A stretch of 64,000 nt of DNA from assembly GCF_014207095.1 (NCBI RefSeq), contig NZ_JACHBG010000002.1, forward strand, positions 62,001 to 126,000. The letters run 5' to 3'. The notes under the pieces are model-generated. The model was not told the DNA's origin, made no database searches, and was given only the letters and a program-made list of their open reading frames with translations. The first letter of the stretch is position 1, and every line of letters starts with the position of its first letter. Position numbers and translations under genes: made by a program. This document shows positions 53,716-62,410 of the stretch, piece by piece. This DNA is from Martinezella lusitana (GTDB lineage Bacteria; Pseudomonadota; Alphaproteobacteria; Rhizobiales; Rhizobiaceae).

Positions 53716-56019
53716 ATGAAGCCTCCAAGCCCGGACACCGTGCCGACAGATGTTTATCTGTCGTTCGTCAGTTCGCTTTTCGGAAACCGTAAAACGCTGT
53801 TTACGGGTGTGGCTGTTCATATCCTGACGTATGTCATCGTCTTCATGAGCACGCGCGCGAGCATCTATCTCGTTCTTTGCGTGGCTTTTGCGGCCGTTTT
53901 CGCATTGCGGATGCACTCTTTCTGGCGCTTCGACGCCGCCGACAAGCACGCTTTCACGCGCGCCGATATCGCCCATTGGGAAACCCGCTATGTCATCGGA
54001 GCGGCAGGAACCGCCTCCATCCTCGGCATCGGCAGCGGTTATGCCATCCTCATGGTGCAGGATCCGCTGGCGGAATTCATCTGCATCGCGGTCACGATGG
54101 CGTCGATGGTTTCGATCGTCGGCCGCAATTACGGTTCCCAGAAGGCGATCGATCTCCAGACGCTAGCCTGTTGTCTGCCGATCATTATTGCCTGTCTGGT
54201 GTCGCAGCAGCTCTACAAGGCCGTTGTCTCCATCATGCTCGTCCCCTTCGGATTGACGACGCGGGCGATGGCGAACGGCGTGCGCGAGTTTCTCTACAAG
54301 AACGTCATTGCATCGCGCGAGATATCGCAAATCGCCGACCGGTTCGATACCGCGCTCAACAATATGACGCATGGCCTGTTCATGCTGGATGCCCATAATC
54401 GCATCCTCGTGGTCAATCGCAAGGCATGCGAGCTTCTGAATTTCTCGCATCAGGAGCAGCTCAAGGATTGCGAATTCGACGTCGTGCTGCGTTATGGCGC
54501 GCGCCATGCCTTCATCGATGGGTCGTTGCCAGGGCTTATCCAGCGGCAGATGGCGCAGCTCGTCAGCGGCACGCTGTCCCGCACCCTCATCCAGTTCAAC
54601 GAGGATCAGTTCCTCGAGTTTTCGGCCAGCCGCCGCGCCGATGGCGTCGTTATCCTGATTTTCGAGGATGTTACCGTGCGCATTCGCGCGGAGCGCAAGA
54701 TCCTGCATATGGTGCGCTACGACCCTTTGACGGGGCTGCCGAACCGCGAATATTTCGTCGAACTCGTCAAGGAGAAGCTTGCGGCGCGAACGGCCGAAAG
54801 CCAGGTCGGCATTCTCGTGCTCGATGTCGATGATTTCAAGCATGTCAATGACACCAAGGGCCATGTGACGGGTGACCGGTTGCTGGTTGCCATCGCAGAA
54901 CGCCTGAAGGAGCTTTCCGGCACCACGGTGCTTCCGGCGCGGCTGGTGGGCGATCAATTCGTGCTGTTCTTCCCGAACGAAGACAATGCGCCTGACCTGG
55001 ATTCCCAAATTCGCGCGCTGCACGCCGCGATGACGGGCACCTATGATGTCGACGACAACAGCCTCAGGATTTCGTTCAGCGGCGGATATGTGACCATGTC
55101 GAGCCGCGAGTTCCGTCCGGAAGAGTGGCAGATCAAAGCCGATCTGGCCTTGTTTGACGCCAAGCTGCGGATGAAGGGCAGTTGCAGTGCCTTCGAGCAG
55201 GAGATGGATGCGCGCTATGTCGAGCGGCAGAAGCTAAAGGACGATCTGCGCGAAGCGGTGGAAAACGGCAAGCTTCTGGCGATGTACCAGCCAATGTTCA
55301 CGCCGGACGGCGCCCGCATCGATTGCTGCGAGGCGCTGGCGCGCTGGGTTCATCCGGAAAAGGGCTCGATCCCGCCCAACATTTTCGTGCAGATTGCCGA
55401 AGAGATGGGGATCGTGAGCGGCATTACCCGTTTCATGATCAATCAGGCCTGCCGCGATTGCGTCGCCTGGCCGGCGCCGATTGCCGTGTCGGTCAACCTC
55501 TCGGCCCACGATCTGCGCAGCAATGATATTGTCGATGTCGTCGTGGAAGCACTCGAGACGTCGGGACTGGAGCCGTCGCGGCTGCATCTCGAAGTCACGG
55601 AGAGCTGCCTCATGGACGAGATTGCGACCGTTCGTTCCATTCTGGCGGATCTGCGGACCAAGGGCATCACGATTGCGATCGACGATTTCGGCACGGGCTT
55701 TTCGAGCCTCAGCTATCTCGACTCCTTGCCTGTGGACATCGTCAAGATCGATCGCTCCTTCGTTCGCGATATCACGACGGACAGCCGTCGTTTCAAGCTT
55801 CTCTGCGGCATCGTCGATCTCTCCCGTGCCTTGAGCCTTCACATCGTGATCGAGGGTGTCGAAACGCTGGAGCAACTGGCTCTGATCGTCGAGAAGGACC
55901 TGGCTGATATCATTCAGGGCTATGTGTTCTCCATGCCTGTATCGAAAGAGCAGGTTGCGGGAATGGTAGACAGCCTCAGCCGCCGGCAATCGGGCCTGCG
56001 GCACGATCACGTCGCTTGA
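53716..56019 (+). CDS. c-di-GMP protein: membrane segments, PAS-like, degenerate GGDEF, intact EAL
   Basis: 767 residues. About six membrane helices fill 30-180, a PAS-like part lies at about 205-325, a GGDEF domain at 330-490 and an EAL domain at 505-755. The cyclase site reads VGDQF (411-415), not GGDEF, so cyclase activity is likely lost; the domain may still bind GTP and control the EAL. The EAL (539-541), DDFGTGFSS and EGVE motifs are intact. It is expected to be a c-di-GMP phosphodiesterase. The FeeM-type gene follows 340 bases downstream. Confidence 0.9.
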   Translation: MKPPSPDTVPTDVYLSFVSSLFGNRKTLFTGVAVHILTYVIVFMSTRASIYLVLCVAFAAVFALRMHSFWRFDAADKHAFTRADIAHWETRYVIGAAGTASILGIGSGYAILMVQDPLAEFICIAVTMASMVSIVGRNYGSQKAIDLQTLACCLPIIIACLVSQQLYKAVVSIMLVPFGLTTRAMANGVREFLYKNVIASREISQIADRFDTALNNMTHGLFMLDAHNRILVVNRKACELLNFSHQEQLKDCEFDVVLRYGARHAFIDGSLPGLIQRQMAQLVSGTLSRTLIQFNEDQFLEFSASRRADGVVILIFEDVTVRIRAERKILHMVRYDPLTGLPNREYFVELVKEKLAARTAESQVGILVLDVDDFKHVNDTKGHVTGDRLLVAIAERLKELSGTTVLPARLVGDQFVLFFPNEDNAPDLDSQIRALHAAMTGTYDVDDNSLRISFSGGYVTMSSREFRPEEWQIKADLALFDAKLRMKGSCSAFEQEMDARYVERQKLKDDLREAVENGKLLAMYQPMFTPDGARIDCCEALARWVHPEKGSIPPNIFVQIAEEMGIVSGITRFMINQACRDCVAWPAPIAVSVNLSAHDLRSNDIVDVVVEALETSGLEPSRLHLEVTESCLMDEIATVRSILADLRTKGITIAIDDFGTGFSSLSYLDSLPVDIVKIDRSFVRDITTDSRRFKLLCGIVDLSRALSLHIVIEGVETLEQLALIVEKDLADIIQGYVFSMPVSKEQVAGMVDSLSRRQSGLRHDHVA

Positions 56020-56359
56020 CGCATCCGCGGCGCGTGTCCCGGTCCATCTCTTCAAAGACGTAGACGCGCTGAGCTGCGGCCTCTTTTTCCGCCAAGCTCT
56101 TTCAGTAAGCCATTCATTTCGTTTGAATTATCCGGCAGACCGCAGTCCGTTTGACCTGCGCAAACGGGGAGGCGACGCCGCCCGAATCCTGCCTTGCTAC
56201 GGTGCTGGCTTGAACAATTTCAAGTGCAAAAACCTATACCGGTATTGATTAAGAAAATTAACCTTAATGAACGAATAGTTAATAAAATTTAAAACAAATA
56301 TTGATCAAATTTTCCATTAATACCAAAGATGGTCCGTTAACCTTTACGGAACATTAACC
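56020..56359. other. AT-rich 340-base gap between the EAL gene and the acyl-synthase gene
   Basis: The first half is GC-rich and empty. From about 56210 the base content falls sharply and contains repeated TTAA and TTAACC words (TTAACCTTAATG, GTTAACC twice), up to the ATG at 56360. This probably holds the promoter of the acyl-synthase gene. No hairpin, RNA gene or gene could be supported. Confidence 0.5.
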
Positions 56360-57115
56360 ATGACTAACATGAGTGCTTTGCAAAACAGCTTCGCAGGGAA
56401 GCTGATGGAGGTGCTCGATCACGTGGAATACCGCCGGATCGAAAGCAGCGAAGACATGGAGGATGTCGCGCGGCTACGCTACAAAGCTTATAAGGCGCGC
56501 TCCGTCCTGCCCGTGGCCGCCAAGAACCTTATCGATGACATCGATTTCGATGATCATGCTTATATCTTCGGTGTCTATTACTATGAAGAACTGGTGAGCA
56601 CGGTGCGAATACACCATGTCACGCCGGATCATCGGGTATGCCAGTCGACCGGCATCTTTCCCGACGAGATACACGCCTTCCTCGATGCCGGCATGACGCT
56701 GATCGATCCCGCCCGCTTTGCCGTCGATCCTGATCTGGAGCTCGAACTGCCGGCACTGCCTTATCTCACGTTGCGCCCGGCGATCGTCGGTGCCATCTAT
56801 TTCGACACTGATCGAGTGATGCAGCATATTCGTCCGGCGCATGCGGCCTTCTACAAGCGCGTCTTCTATGCCGACACTGTCGTGCCGCCGCGTATGACCA
56901 AGACCTATGGTTTCGAACTAACGCTGCTGGCGTCGCGATCGAAGGAGATTCGCGGCAAGCTGATGAAGCGCTATCCGTTCTTCGATTCGGAACCCTACGA
57001 ACGGCGCATGATGTTCTCGCGCGACAAGGATAATGGTTCACCGCCTCTGACCATTCTGCCGACAGCACGGCTGGCGAGCGGCGGAAGGCGCGAGATTCAC
57101 GGGCAATTCGGCTAG
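56360..57115 (+). CDS. FeeM-type N-acyl amino acid synthase-like protein (GNAT-like autoinducer-synthase fold)
   Basis: 251 residues. An acyl-homoserine-lactone-synthase/GNAT fold of the FeeM type, which joins acyl chains from acyl carrier protein to amino acids: MEDVARLRYKAYKARSVLP at the start, LVSTVRIHHVTPDHRVCQS in the middle, DPARFAVDPDLELELPALPYLTLRPAIV, then YKRVFYADTVVPPRMTKTYGFELTLL. It is not a LuxI with classic sites, and no LuxR gene is near. Two ATGs (56360, 56369) lie close together without strong ribosome binding sites. The product is unknown; lipid or signal roles are possible. Confidence 0.78.
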   Translation: MTNMSALQNSFAGKLMEVLDHVEYRRIESSEDMEDVARLRYKAYKARSVLPVAAKNLIDDIDFDDHAYIFGVYYYEELVSTVRIHHVTPDHRVCQSTGIFPDEIHAFLDAGMTLIDPARFAVDPDLELELPALPYLTLRPAIVGAIYFDTDRVMQHIRPAHAAFYKRVFYADTVVPPRMTKTYGFELTLLASRSKEIRGKLMKRYPFFDSEPYERRMMFSRDKDNGSPPLTILPTARLASGGRREIHGQFG

Positions 57116-57294
57116 CCTGTGTGCGGCTGCGACCTTCTCGTGCATTGCATTTCTTCTCGCTTTGTGTAACCCCTCGGTAGAGGAAATTTGGCTGCGGCAC
57201 CATCTTGTCTGGTGCCGCCGCTTTTGAGGACGAACTTCAGCCCTTGGCCCATTCGGGCCCTTCGGGCTGGGTGTATTGAGGGGAGATTATTGGA

Positions 57295-57519
57295 ATGGCC
57301 GAACATCATACTGGACCCGCCGAAGTGGGTGCTCCGATGGATTACAAGGAGCATGAGAAGACCTATGGTCTTTTCATTTCAGGCGCCAAGGTCGGCTCCG
57401 CGATTGTTGCAGCGCTGCTGATCGGCATGGCAGCGGGCTTTTTCGGTCATGCAGGCTTCCTCGGCGGCCTGCTGATTTTCATCGTTCTTTCCGTCGCCAG
57501 CATCATTCTTCTGCGCTGA
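57295..57519 (+). CDS. aa3-type cytochrome c oxidase small subunit IV
   Basis: 74 residues. The N-terminal MDYKEHEKTYGLFI is the family hallmark, and two helices follow (VGSAIVAALLIGMAAGFFG and LLIFIVLSVASIILLR). It is an accessory subunit of the aa3 terminal oxidase in alphaproteobacteria; it sits next to the transhydrogenase genes rather than the main cox genes, a known arrangement in rhizobia. A hairpin follows at 57540-57557. Confidence 0.88.
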   Translation: MAEHHTGPAEVGAPMDYKEHEKTYGLFISGAKVGSAIVAALLIGMAAGFFGHAGFLGGLLIFIVLSVASIILLR

Positions 57520-57539
57520 CCTTTCCGCGCTGATCGACA

Positions 57540-57557
57540 CCGGGCCTTTTGGCCCGG
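57540..57557 (+). terminator. hairpin terminator after the subunit IV gene
   Basis: CCGGGCC, loop TTTT and GGCCCGG form a perfect seven-pair stem, 20 bases after the stop, before the pntAA gene. There is no long T run after it, so read-through into pntAA is possible. Confidence 0.55.
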
Positions 57558-57629
57558 GCTTTCCCGTAATTCTACAGGTCGTCGCGCCACCGTGTTCGGT
57601 GCGTCGCCGTTTAATGCGAGGTATTGTCG

Positions 57630-58793
57630 TTGAGCAATCTGGTTTTCGTAGCCAAGGAAAGCGCGGCGGAGGAGACGCGCGTCGCGGCCTCCGCCGAGAG
57701 CGTGAAGAAGATGCGAAATCTCGGCTTCGATGTCGTGATCGAAGCCGGGGCAGGTGCCTTGTCCCGCATTCCGGATACTGAATTTGAAGCCGTCGGTGGG
57801 CGCATTGGCTCCGTTGAGGATGCGAGGGCGGCCGATGTCATCCTCAAGGTGAGACGGCCGACGGCCGGCGAGATCTCCGGCTACAAAAACGGCGCTATCG
57901 TCATTGCCGTCATGGATCCCTACGGCAACGAGGCTGCCCTCGCCGAAATGGCGCGCGCCGGAATCACGAGCTTCGCCATGGAACTGATGCCGCGAATCAC
58001 GCGCGCGCAATCAATGGACGTTCTGTCGTCGCAGGCGAACCTTGCCGGCTATCAGGCAGTCATCGAAGCTGCCGCCGTCTACGACCGGGCCTTGCCGATG
58101 ATGATGACAGCGGCAGGCACAGTCCCCGCCGCGAAGGTCTTCGTCATGGGTGCGGGCGTTGCCGGCCTGCAGGCGATCGCGACCGCGAGGCGGCTGGGCG
58201 CCCTGGTCTCCGCCACGGACGTACGCCCGGCAGCCAAGGAACAAGTCGCCTCGCTCGGCGCGAAGTTCATTGCCGTCGAGGACGAGGAGTTCAAGGCGGC
58301 GGAGACTGCCGGCGGCTACGCCAAGGAAATGTCCAGGGAATATCAAGCCAAGCAGGCGGCGCTCGTAGCCGAGCATATCGCCAAGCAGGACATCATCATC
58401 ACGACGGCTCTGATCCCGGGCCGGCCGGCGCCGCGGCTCGTCGGCCGCGATATGCTGAAAGCGATGCGCCCCGGTGCTGTTGCCGTCGACCTTGCGATCG
58501 AGCGCGGCGGCAATATCGAGGGTGCCGAATATGACAAGGTCGCCGATGTCGAAGGCGTCAAGGTGATCGGATACCCGAACATGGCTGGAAGGATCGCCGC
58601 CAGCGCCTCCGCTCTCTACGCCAAGAACCTTGTCACCTTCCTGGAAACCATGGTCGACAAGGACAGCAAAAGCCTTGGTCTGAACCGTGCCGACGGGCTG
58701 ATCAAGGCGACGATGCTGACCGATGGCGGCGAAGTCGTGCACCCGAACTTCGTCGATCCCGACCAGCCGACGGTCAAGAAGGGAGATCTCTGA
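57630..58793 (+). CDS. pntAA: NAD(P) transhydrogenase subunit alpha, part 1
   Basis: Cytoplasmic NAD(H)-binding domain of the proton-pumping transhydrogenase. 387 residues from TTG 57630, which has GAGG eight bases ahead; TTG 57624 is too close to it. Motifs: ETRVAASAESVKKMRNLGFDVVIEAGAG, the NAD fold GAGVAGLQAIATARRLGA and AVDLAIERGGN. Together with the next two genes it forms the three-gene version of PntAB, as in Rhodospirillum. It balances NADH and NADPH across the inner membrane. Confidence 0.95.
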   Translation: MSNLVFVAKESAAEETRVAASAESVKKMRNLGFDVVIEAGAGALSRIPDTEFEAVGGRIGSVEDARAADVILKVRRPTAGEISGYKNGAIVIAVMDPYGNEAALAEMARAGITSFAMELMPRITRAQSMDVLSSQANLAGYQAVIEAAAVYDRALPMMMTAAGTVPAAKVFVMGAGVAGLQAIATARRLGALVSATDVRPAAKEQVASLGAKFIAVEDEEFKAAETAGGYAKEMSREYQAKQAALVAEHIAKQDIIITTALIPGRPAPRLVGRDMLKAMRPGAVAVDLAIERGGNIEGAEYDKVADVEGVKVIGYPNMAGRIAASASALYAKNLVTFLETMVDKDSKSLGLNRADGLIKATMLTDGGEVVHPNFVDPDQPTVKKGDL

Positions 58794-58794
58794 C

Positions 58795-59193
58795 ATGGCA
58801 AGCCAAGCGTTGGACCAGGCGCTTCAGCAACTGAATGATGCCGTTACCGCCGTCAGGGTCGCCGCCGCACAGGCTCCGGAAGTTGCGAGCGCCGCAATGG
58901 GCGGTGCGGTCGACCCATTCGTCTTTCAGCTGGCCATCTTCGTGCTGGCGATCTTCGTCGGATACTATGTTGTCTGGTCGGTGACGCCGGCTCTGCATAC
59001 GCCGCTGATGGCGGTCACGAACGCCATTTCCTCGGTCATTGTCGTTGGCGCGCTGCTGGCGGTCGGTATCTCTGCGAGCGGTCTCGCCACGAGCTTCGGC
59101 TTCGTAGCGCTGGTGCTTGTTTCGGTGAACATCGTCGGTGGTTTCCTTGTCACCCAGCGCATGCTGGCGATGTACAAGAAGAAGGACAAGTGA
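58795..59193 (+). CDS. pntAB: NAD(P) transhydrogenase subunit alpha, part 2 (membrane)
   Basis: 132 residues with about four membrane helices (FQLAIFVLAIFVGYYVVWSVTPALHTPLMAV, SSVIVVGALLAVGI, FGFVALVLVSVNIVGGFLV). It is the separate transmembrane part of subunit alpha. The ATG is one base after the stop of pntAA with GGGAGA before it, and the end lies 7 bases before pntB, so the three are one operon. Confidence 0.94.
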   Translation: MASQALDQALQQLNDAVTAVRVAAAQAPEVASAAMGGAVDPFVFQLAIFVLAIFVGYYVVWSVTPALHTPLMAVTNAISSVIVVGALLAVGISASGLATSFGFVALVLVSVNIVGGFLVTQRMLAMYKKKDK

Positions 59194-59200
59194 GGGCCGC

Positions 59201-60598
59201 ATGCTGAGCAATATTGCGGCGTTCCTCTATCTCGTCTCCGGCGTCCTGTTCATCCTGGCGCTGCGCGGCCTCTCCCATCCTGCCACCAGCCGGCGCGGCA
59301 ATCTCTACGGCATGATCGGCATGGGCATTGCCATTGTCACCACGCTGGTGCTGGCAACGCCGTCATTTGGCGGCTTGGGGCTGATCATTCTCGGCCTTGC
59401 CATCGGTGGCGGGGCAGGGGCCTATATCGCCCGCGTCATTCCGATGACGTCGATGCCGCAGCTCGTGGCCGGCTTCCATTCACTTGTCGGTCTGGCAGCC
59501 GTTCTCGTCGCGGCGTCCGCGCTCTATACCCCGTCTTCCTTCGGCATCGGTGAAACCGGTCAAATTCATACCGAAGCCCGTGTCGAGATGGCGATCGGTG
59601 TCGCCATCGGCGCGCTGACCTTCACCGGTTCGATCATCGCCTTCCTGAAGCTCGATGGGCGCATGTCCGGCAAGCCGATTATGCTGCCGAACCGCCACGT
59701 CATCAACGCTGCCCTGCTTGTTCTGATCGTCTTTTTCATCATCAGCCTGGCCGTTAGCGAGAGCCATTTCGCCTTCTGGGCCGTGGTCCTGCTGTCACTG
59801 GCCCTTGGCGTGTTGCTGATCGTGCCGATCGGCGGCGCCGATATGCCCGTCGTCGTGTCGATGCTGAACTCCTATTCCGGCTGGGCTGCCGCTGGCATCG
59901 GCTTCACCCTCGGCAATCTGGCGCTCATCATCACCGGCGCGCTTGTCGGCTCCTCAGGCGCGATCCTGTCCTACATCATGTGCAAAGGCATGAACCGGTC
60001 TTTCGTCTCGGTTATTCTCGGCGGCTTCGGCGGCGAGACGATCGCGGGTGGGGCCGACAATTCCGACAGGATGGTGAAGCTCGGTTCGGCGGAGGACGCC
60101 GCCTATCTGATGGCGAACGCCTCCAAGGTCATCATCGTGCCGGGCTATGGCATGGCCGTGGCGCAGGCCCAGCATGCGCTGCGCGAAATGGCCGACAGGC
60201 TGAAGGCGCATGGCGTCGAGGTGAAATATGCCATCCATCCAGTGGCTGGCCGTATGCCGGGCCATATGAATGTGCTGCTGGCCGAGGCCAACGTGCCCTA
60301 TGACGAAGTCTTCGAGCTCGAGGACATCAATTCGGAATTCGCCCAGGCCGATGTCGCCTATGTCATCGGCGCTAACGACGTCACCAATCCGGCTGCGCGC
60401 GACGACAAGACTTCGCCGATCTACGGCATGCCGATCCTTGACGTCGACAAGGCCAAGACCTGCCTCTTCGTCAAACGTTCGCTCGGCTCAGGCTATGCCG
60501 GCATCGACAATACGCTGTTCTACAAGGATGGCACGATGATGCTTCTCGGCGATGCCAAGAAGGTGACCGAAGAAATCGTCAAGGCGATGAATGAGTAA
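59201..60598 (+). CDS. pntB: NAD(P) transhydrogenase subunit beta
   Basis: 465 residues. N-terminal membrane half with about nine helices, and a C-terminal NADP(H)-binding domain (VIIVPGYGMAVAQAQHALREMADRLKAHGV in outline, then AIHPVAGRMPGHMNVLLAEANVPYDEVFELE). I chose ATG 59201 (MLSNIAAFLYLV) because the longer frame overlaps pntAB. Completes the pump that uses the proton gradient to form NADPH from NADH. A good housekeeping operon, no sign of transfer. Confidence 0.95.
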   Translation: MLSNIAAFLYLVSGVLFILALRGLSHPATSRRGNLYGMIGMGIAIVTTLVLATPSFGGLGLIILGLAIGGGAGAYIARVIPMTSMPQLVAGFHSLVGLAAVLVAASALYTPSSFGIGETGQIHTEARVEMAIGVAIGALTFTGSIIAFLKLDGRMSGKPIMLPNRHVINAALLVLIVFFIISLAVSESHFAFWAVVLLSLALGVLLIVPIGGADMPVVVSMLNSYSGWAAAGIGFTLGNLALIITGALVGSSGAILSYIMCKGMNRSFVSVILGGFGGETIAGGADNSDRMVKLGSAEDAAYLMANASKVIIVPGYGMAVAQAQHALREMADRLKAHGVEVKYAIHPVAGRMPGHMNVLLAEANVPYDEVFELEDINSEFAQADVAYVIGANDVTNPAARDDKTSPIYGMPILDVDKAKTCLFVKRSLGSGYAGIDNTLFYKDGTMMLLGDAKKVTEEIVKAMNE

Positions 60599-60685
60599 GT
60601 CATCGCAACACGCAAGGCCCGCGAGCCAGGTTCGTGGCCCGGCACGTGTCATCCTTCAAAAAATCGAATCTATTTTTCGAGATCC

Positions 60686-60712
60686 CGTCGATTCCGCGGT
60701 GGCTCGTTCGTC
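60686..60712 (+). promoter_or_regulatory. candidate ECF-type promoter of the second sigma/DGPF pair
   Basis: CGTC (60686-60689), 19 bases, CGTC (60709-60712); the wider first block reads CCGTCGA. The spacing equals that before the first pair. It ends 37 bases before the DGPF start codon, and AAGGAGACAG is the ribosome binding site. Autoregulation is inferred. Confidence 0.5.
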
Positions 60713-60749
60713 GTGTGCTATGTTCTAACCAACCAAGGAGACAGAACTC

Positions 60750-61154
60750 ATGCGATTCATGATGCTGATGATTCCCGACGGCTATGCTTCCGCCGCGCCC
60801 GATGCCTTGCCCAGCCTGGAGGCGATCGAGGCGATGATGAAATATAATGAAGAACTGAAGAAGGCCGGCGTGCTTCTGGCGCTCGAAGGGCTGCATCCTC
60901 CGGCTTCCGGTGCGCGGGTGAGCTTCAAGGGCGGAAAGCCCACGGTCGTCGATGGCCCCTTCGCCGAGGTCAAGGAAGTGCTGGGCGGCTACTGGATCCT
61001 CGATGTGCGCTCGCGTGACGAGGCCATCGAATGGGCACGCCGTTGCCCTGCCGGGGAAAATGCCATCATCGAGGTTCGCCGCGTTCAGGAGATGAGCGAT
61101 TTCCCCGAGGATGTGCAGAAAGCGGCTGCAGGCTTCAGCGAGCTCAAGGGGTGA
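60750..61154 (+). CDS. YCII-related (DGPF) domain protein, partner of the second sigma factor
   Basis: 134 residues, one YCII-related domain: MRFMMLMIPDGYASAAPD at the start, the canonical DGPF in VVDGPFAEVKEVLGGYWILD, and a second motif in AIEWARRCPAGENAIIEVR. The length is a little more than in the first pair. Its stop overlaps the GTG of the sigma gene (GTGA), so the two are translationally coupled. Biochemical role unknown. Confidence 0.92.
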   Translation: MRFMMLMIPDGYASAAPDALPSLEAIEAMMKYNEELKKAGVLLALEGLHPPASGARVSFKGGKPTVVDGPFAEVKEVLGGYWILDVRSRDEAIEWARRCPAGENAIIEVRRVQEMSDFPEDVQKAAAGFSELKG

Positions 61155-62407
61155 CCACCTCTGGTGCCATCGAAGCTGTCTGGCGGATCGAGCAGCCAAA
61201 GCTCACCGCCAGGCTCAACCGCCTGTTGCGGGACATCGGCCTGGCGGAGGAGATCGCGCAGGATGCCTTCGTGCTGGCTCTCGAACGCTGGCCCCGCGAT
61301 GGCATCCCGCGCAATCCGGCCGCCTGGCTGACACGGGCTGCGAAAAACAAGGCGATCGACCGGCTGCGCCGTACCACGTTGATTGCCGGCAAGAATCGCG
61401 AGTTCGCGATCGACTTTGCCGCGCTTGAGCGCGAGACGCCCGATATCGAGTCCTTGCTGGATGAAGATATCGACGACGATCTGCTGCGGCTGATCTTCAC
61501 CGCCTGTCATCCGGTACTGCCGCCCGAACAACGCGCAGCACTTGCCTTGCGGCTGCTCGGCGGGTTGTCCACGCAGGAAATCGGTCGCGCCTTTCTCTTG
61601 CCGGAAACGACCATCGGCCAGCGCATCGTTCGCGCCAAGCGGACGCTGCGCGAGGCTGGCCTTGAGTTCGAGACACCTCGGGGAGACGAGCGGCGAGAGC
61701 GCCTCGCAGCGGTGCTGGAGGTGGTCTATCTCATCTTCAACGAGGGATATGTCGCAACGCAAGGACCGCATTGGCTGCGGGCCGATCTATGCGGCGAGGC
61801 ATTGCGTCTCGGACGATCGCTGGCGGCACTGCTTCCGCAGGAGCCCGAGGTGCTGGGGCTGCTGGCCCTCATGGAGCTGCATGCTTCGCGCTTCGCTGCC
61901 CGGACCGATGAAGCGGGCAATCCGATTCTGCTGCTCGATCAAGACCGTAGCCGGTGGAATTGGTCGCTGATCCGCAGCGGCCTCGATCGTTTGAACCGCA
62001 CCTTGCTCCTCACGACAATGCCCGGTCCTTATCTGCTGCAGGCGATGATTGCCGCATGTCATTCCCGGGCAGTGGTTGCCGCCGAAACCGACTGGATCGC
62101 CATCGCTGCCTACTACCAGGCACTGGCTCTGGCCGCCCCGTCGCCGATCGTCGAGATCAATCGCGCCGTCGCCGCAGGCATGGCGTTCGGCGCCGCTCAT
62201 GGGCTTGTGATCGCCGATGCATTGAAGGACGAGCCGCGGCTGAAGGAGTCCCATTTGCTGCCGACCGTTCGCGGCGATCTTCTGGAGAAACTCGGACGAG
62301 GTGCGGAGGCTGGCGTCGAATTCCGTCGCGCCGCCGAGATGACGGGCAATAACAGGGAGCGTGCGCTGCTGCTTGCGCGTGCTGATGCCGTCGTCTCCCG
62401 GACGTAG
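61151..62407 (+). CDS. ECF sigma factor with long C-terminal extension (ECF42/SigI type), second copy
   Basis: 418 residues from GTG 61151. Sigma-2 region (LTARLNRLLRDIGLAEEIAQDAFVLALE, PAAWLTRAAKNKAIDRLRR), sigma-4 region (GLSTQEIGRAFLLPETTIGQRIVRAKRTLREA) and a TPR-like C-terminal extension (LLPQEPEVLGLLALMELHASRFAAR, SPIVEINRAVAAGMAFG). It shares these motifs with the copy at 39136 but is clearly diverged. Coupled to the DGPF gene. No anti-sigma gene is near. Convergent with the kinase gene, 3 bases apart. Confidence 0.9.
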   Translation: MTTSGAIEAVWRIEQPKLTARLNRLLRDIGLAEEIAQDAFVLALERWPRDGIPRNPAAWLTRAAKNKAIDRLRRTTLIAGKNREFAIDFAALERETPDIESLLDEDIDDDLLRLIFTACHPVLPPEQRAALALRLLGGLSTQEIGRAFLLPETTIGQRIVRAKRTLREAGLEFETPRGDERRERLAAVLEVVYLIFNEGYVATQGPHWLRADLCGEALRLGRSLAALLPQEPEVLGLLALMELHASRFAARTDEAGNPILLLDQDRSRWNWSLIRSGLDRLNRTLLLTTMPGPYLLQAMIAACHSRAVVAAETDWIAIAAYYQALALAAPSPIVEINRAVAAGMAFGAAHGLVIADALKDEPRLKESHLLPTVRGDLLEKLGRGAEAGVEFRRAAEMTGNNRERALLLARADAVVSRT

Positions 62408-62410
62408 TCT

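Noticed and set aside
56220..56359. CtrA-type TTAA-N7-TTAA sites upstream of the acyl-synthase gene
   Set aside because: Several TTAA words occur, but none has the seven-base spacing of the CtrA consensus; the sequence is simply AT-rich.
56360..57115. Calling the acyl-synthase gene a LuxI autoinducer synthase
   Set aside because: It fits the FeeM-type group better and there is no LuxR-type gene in the window.
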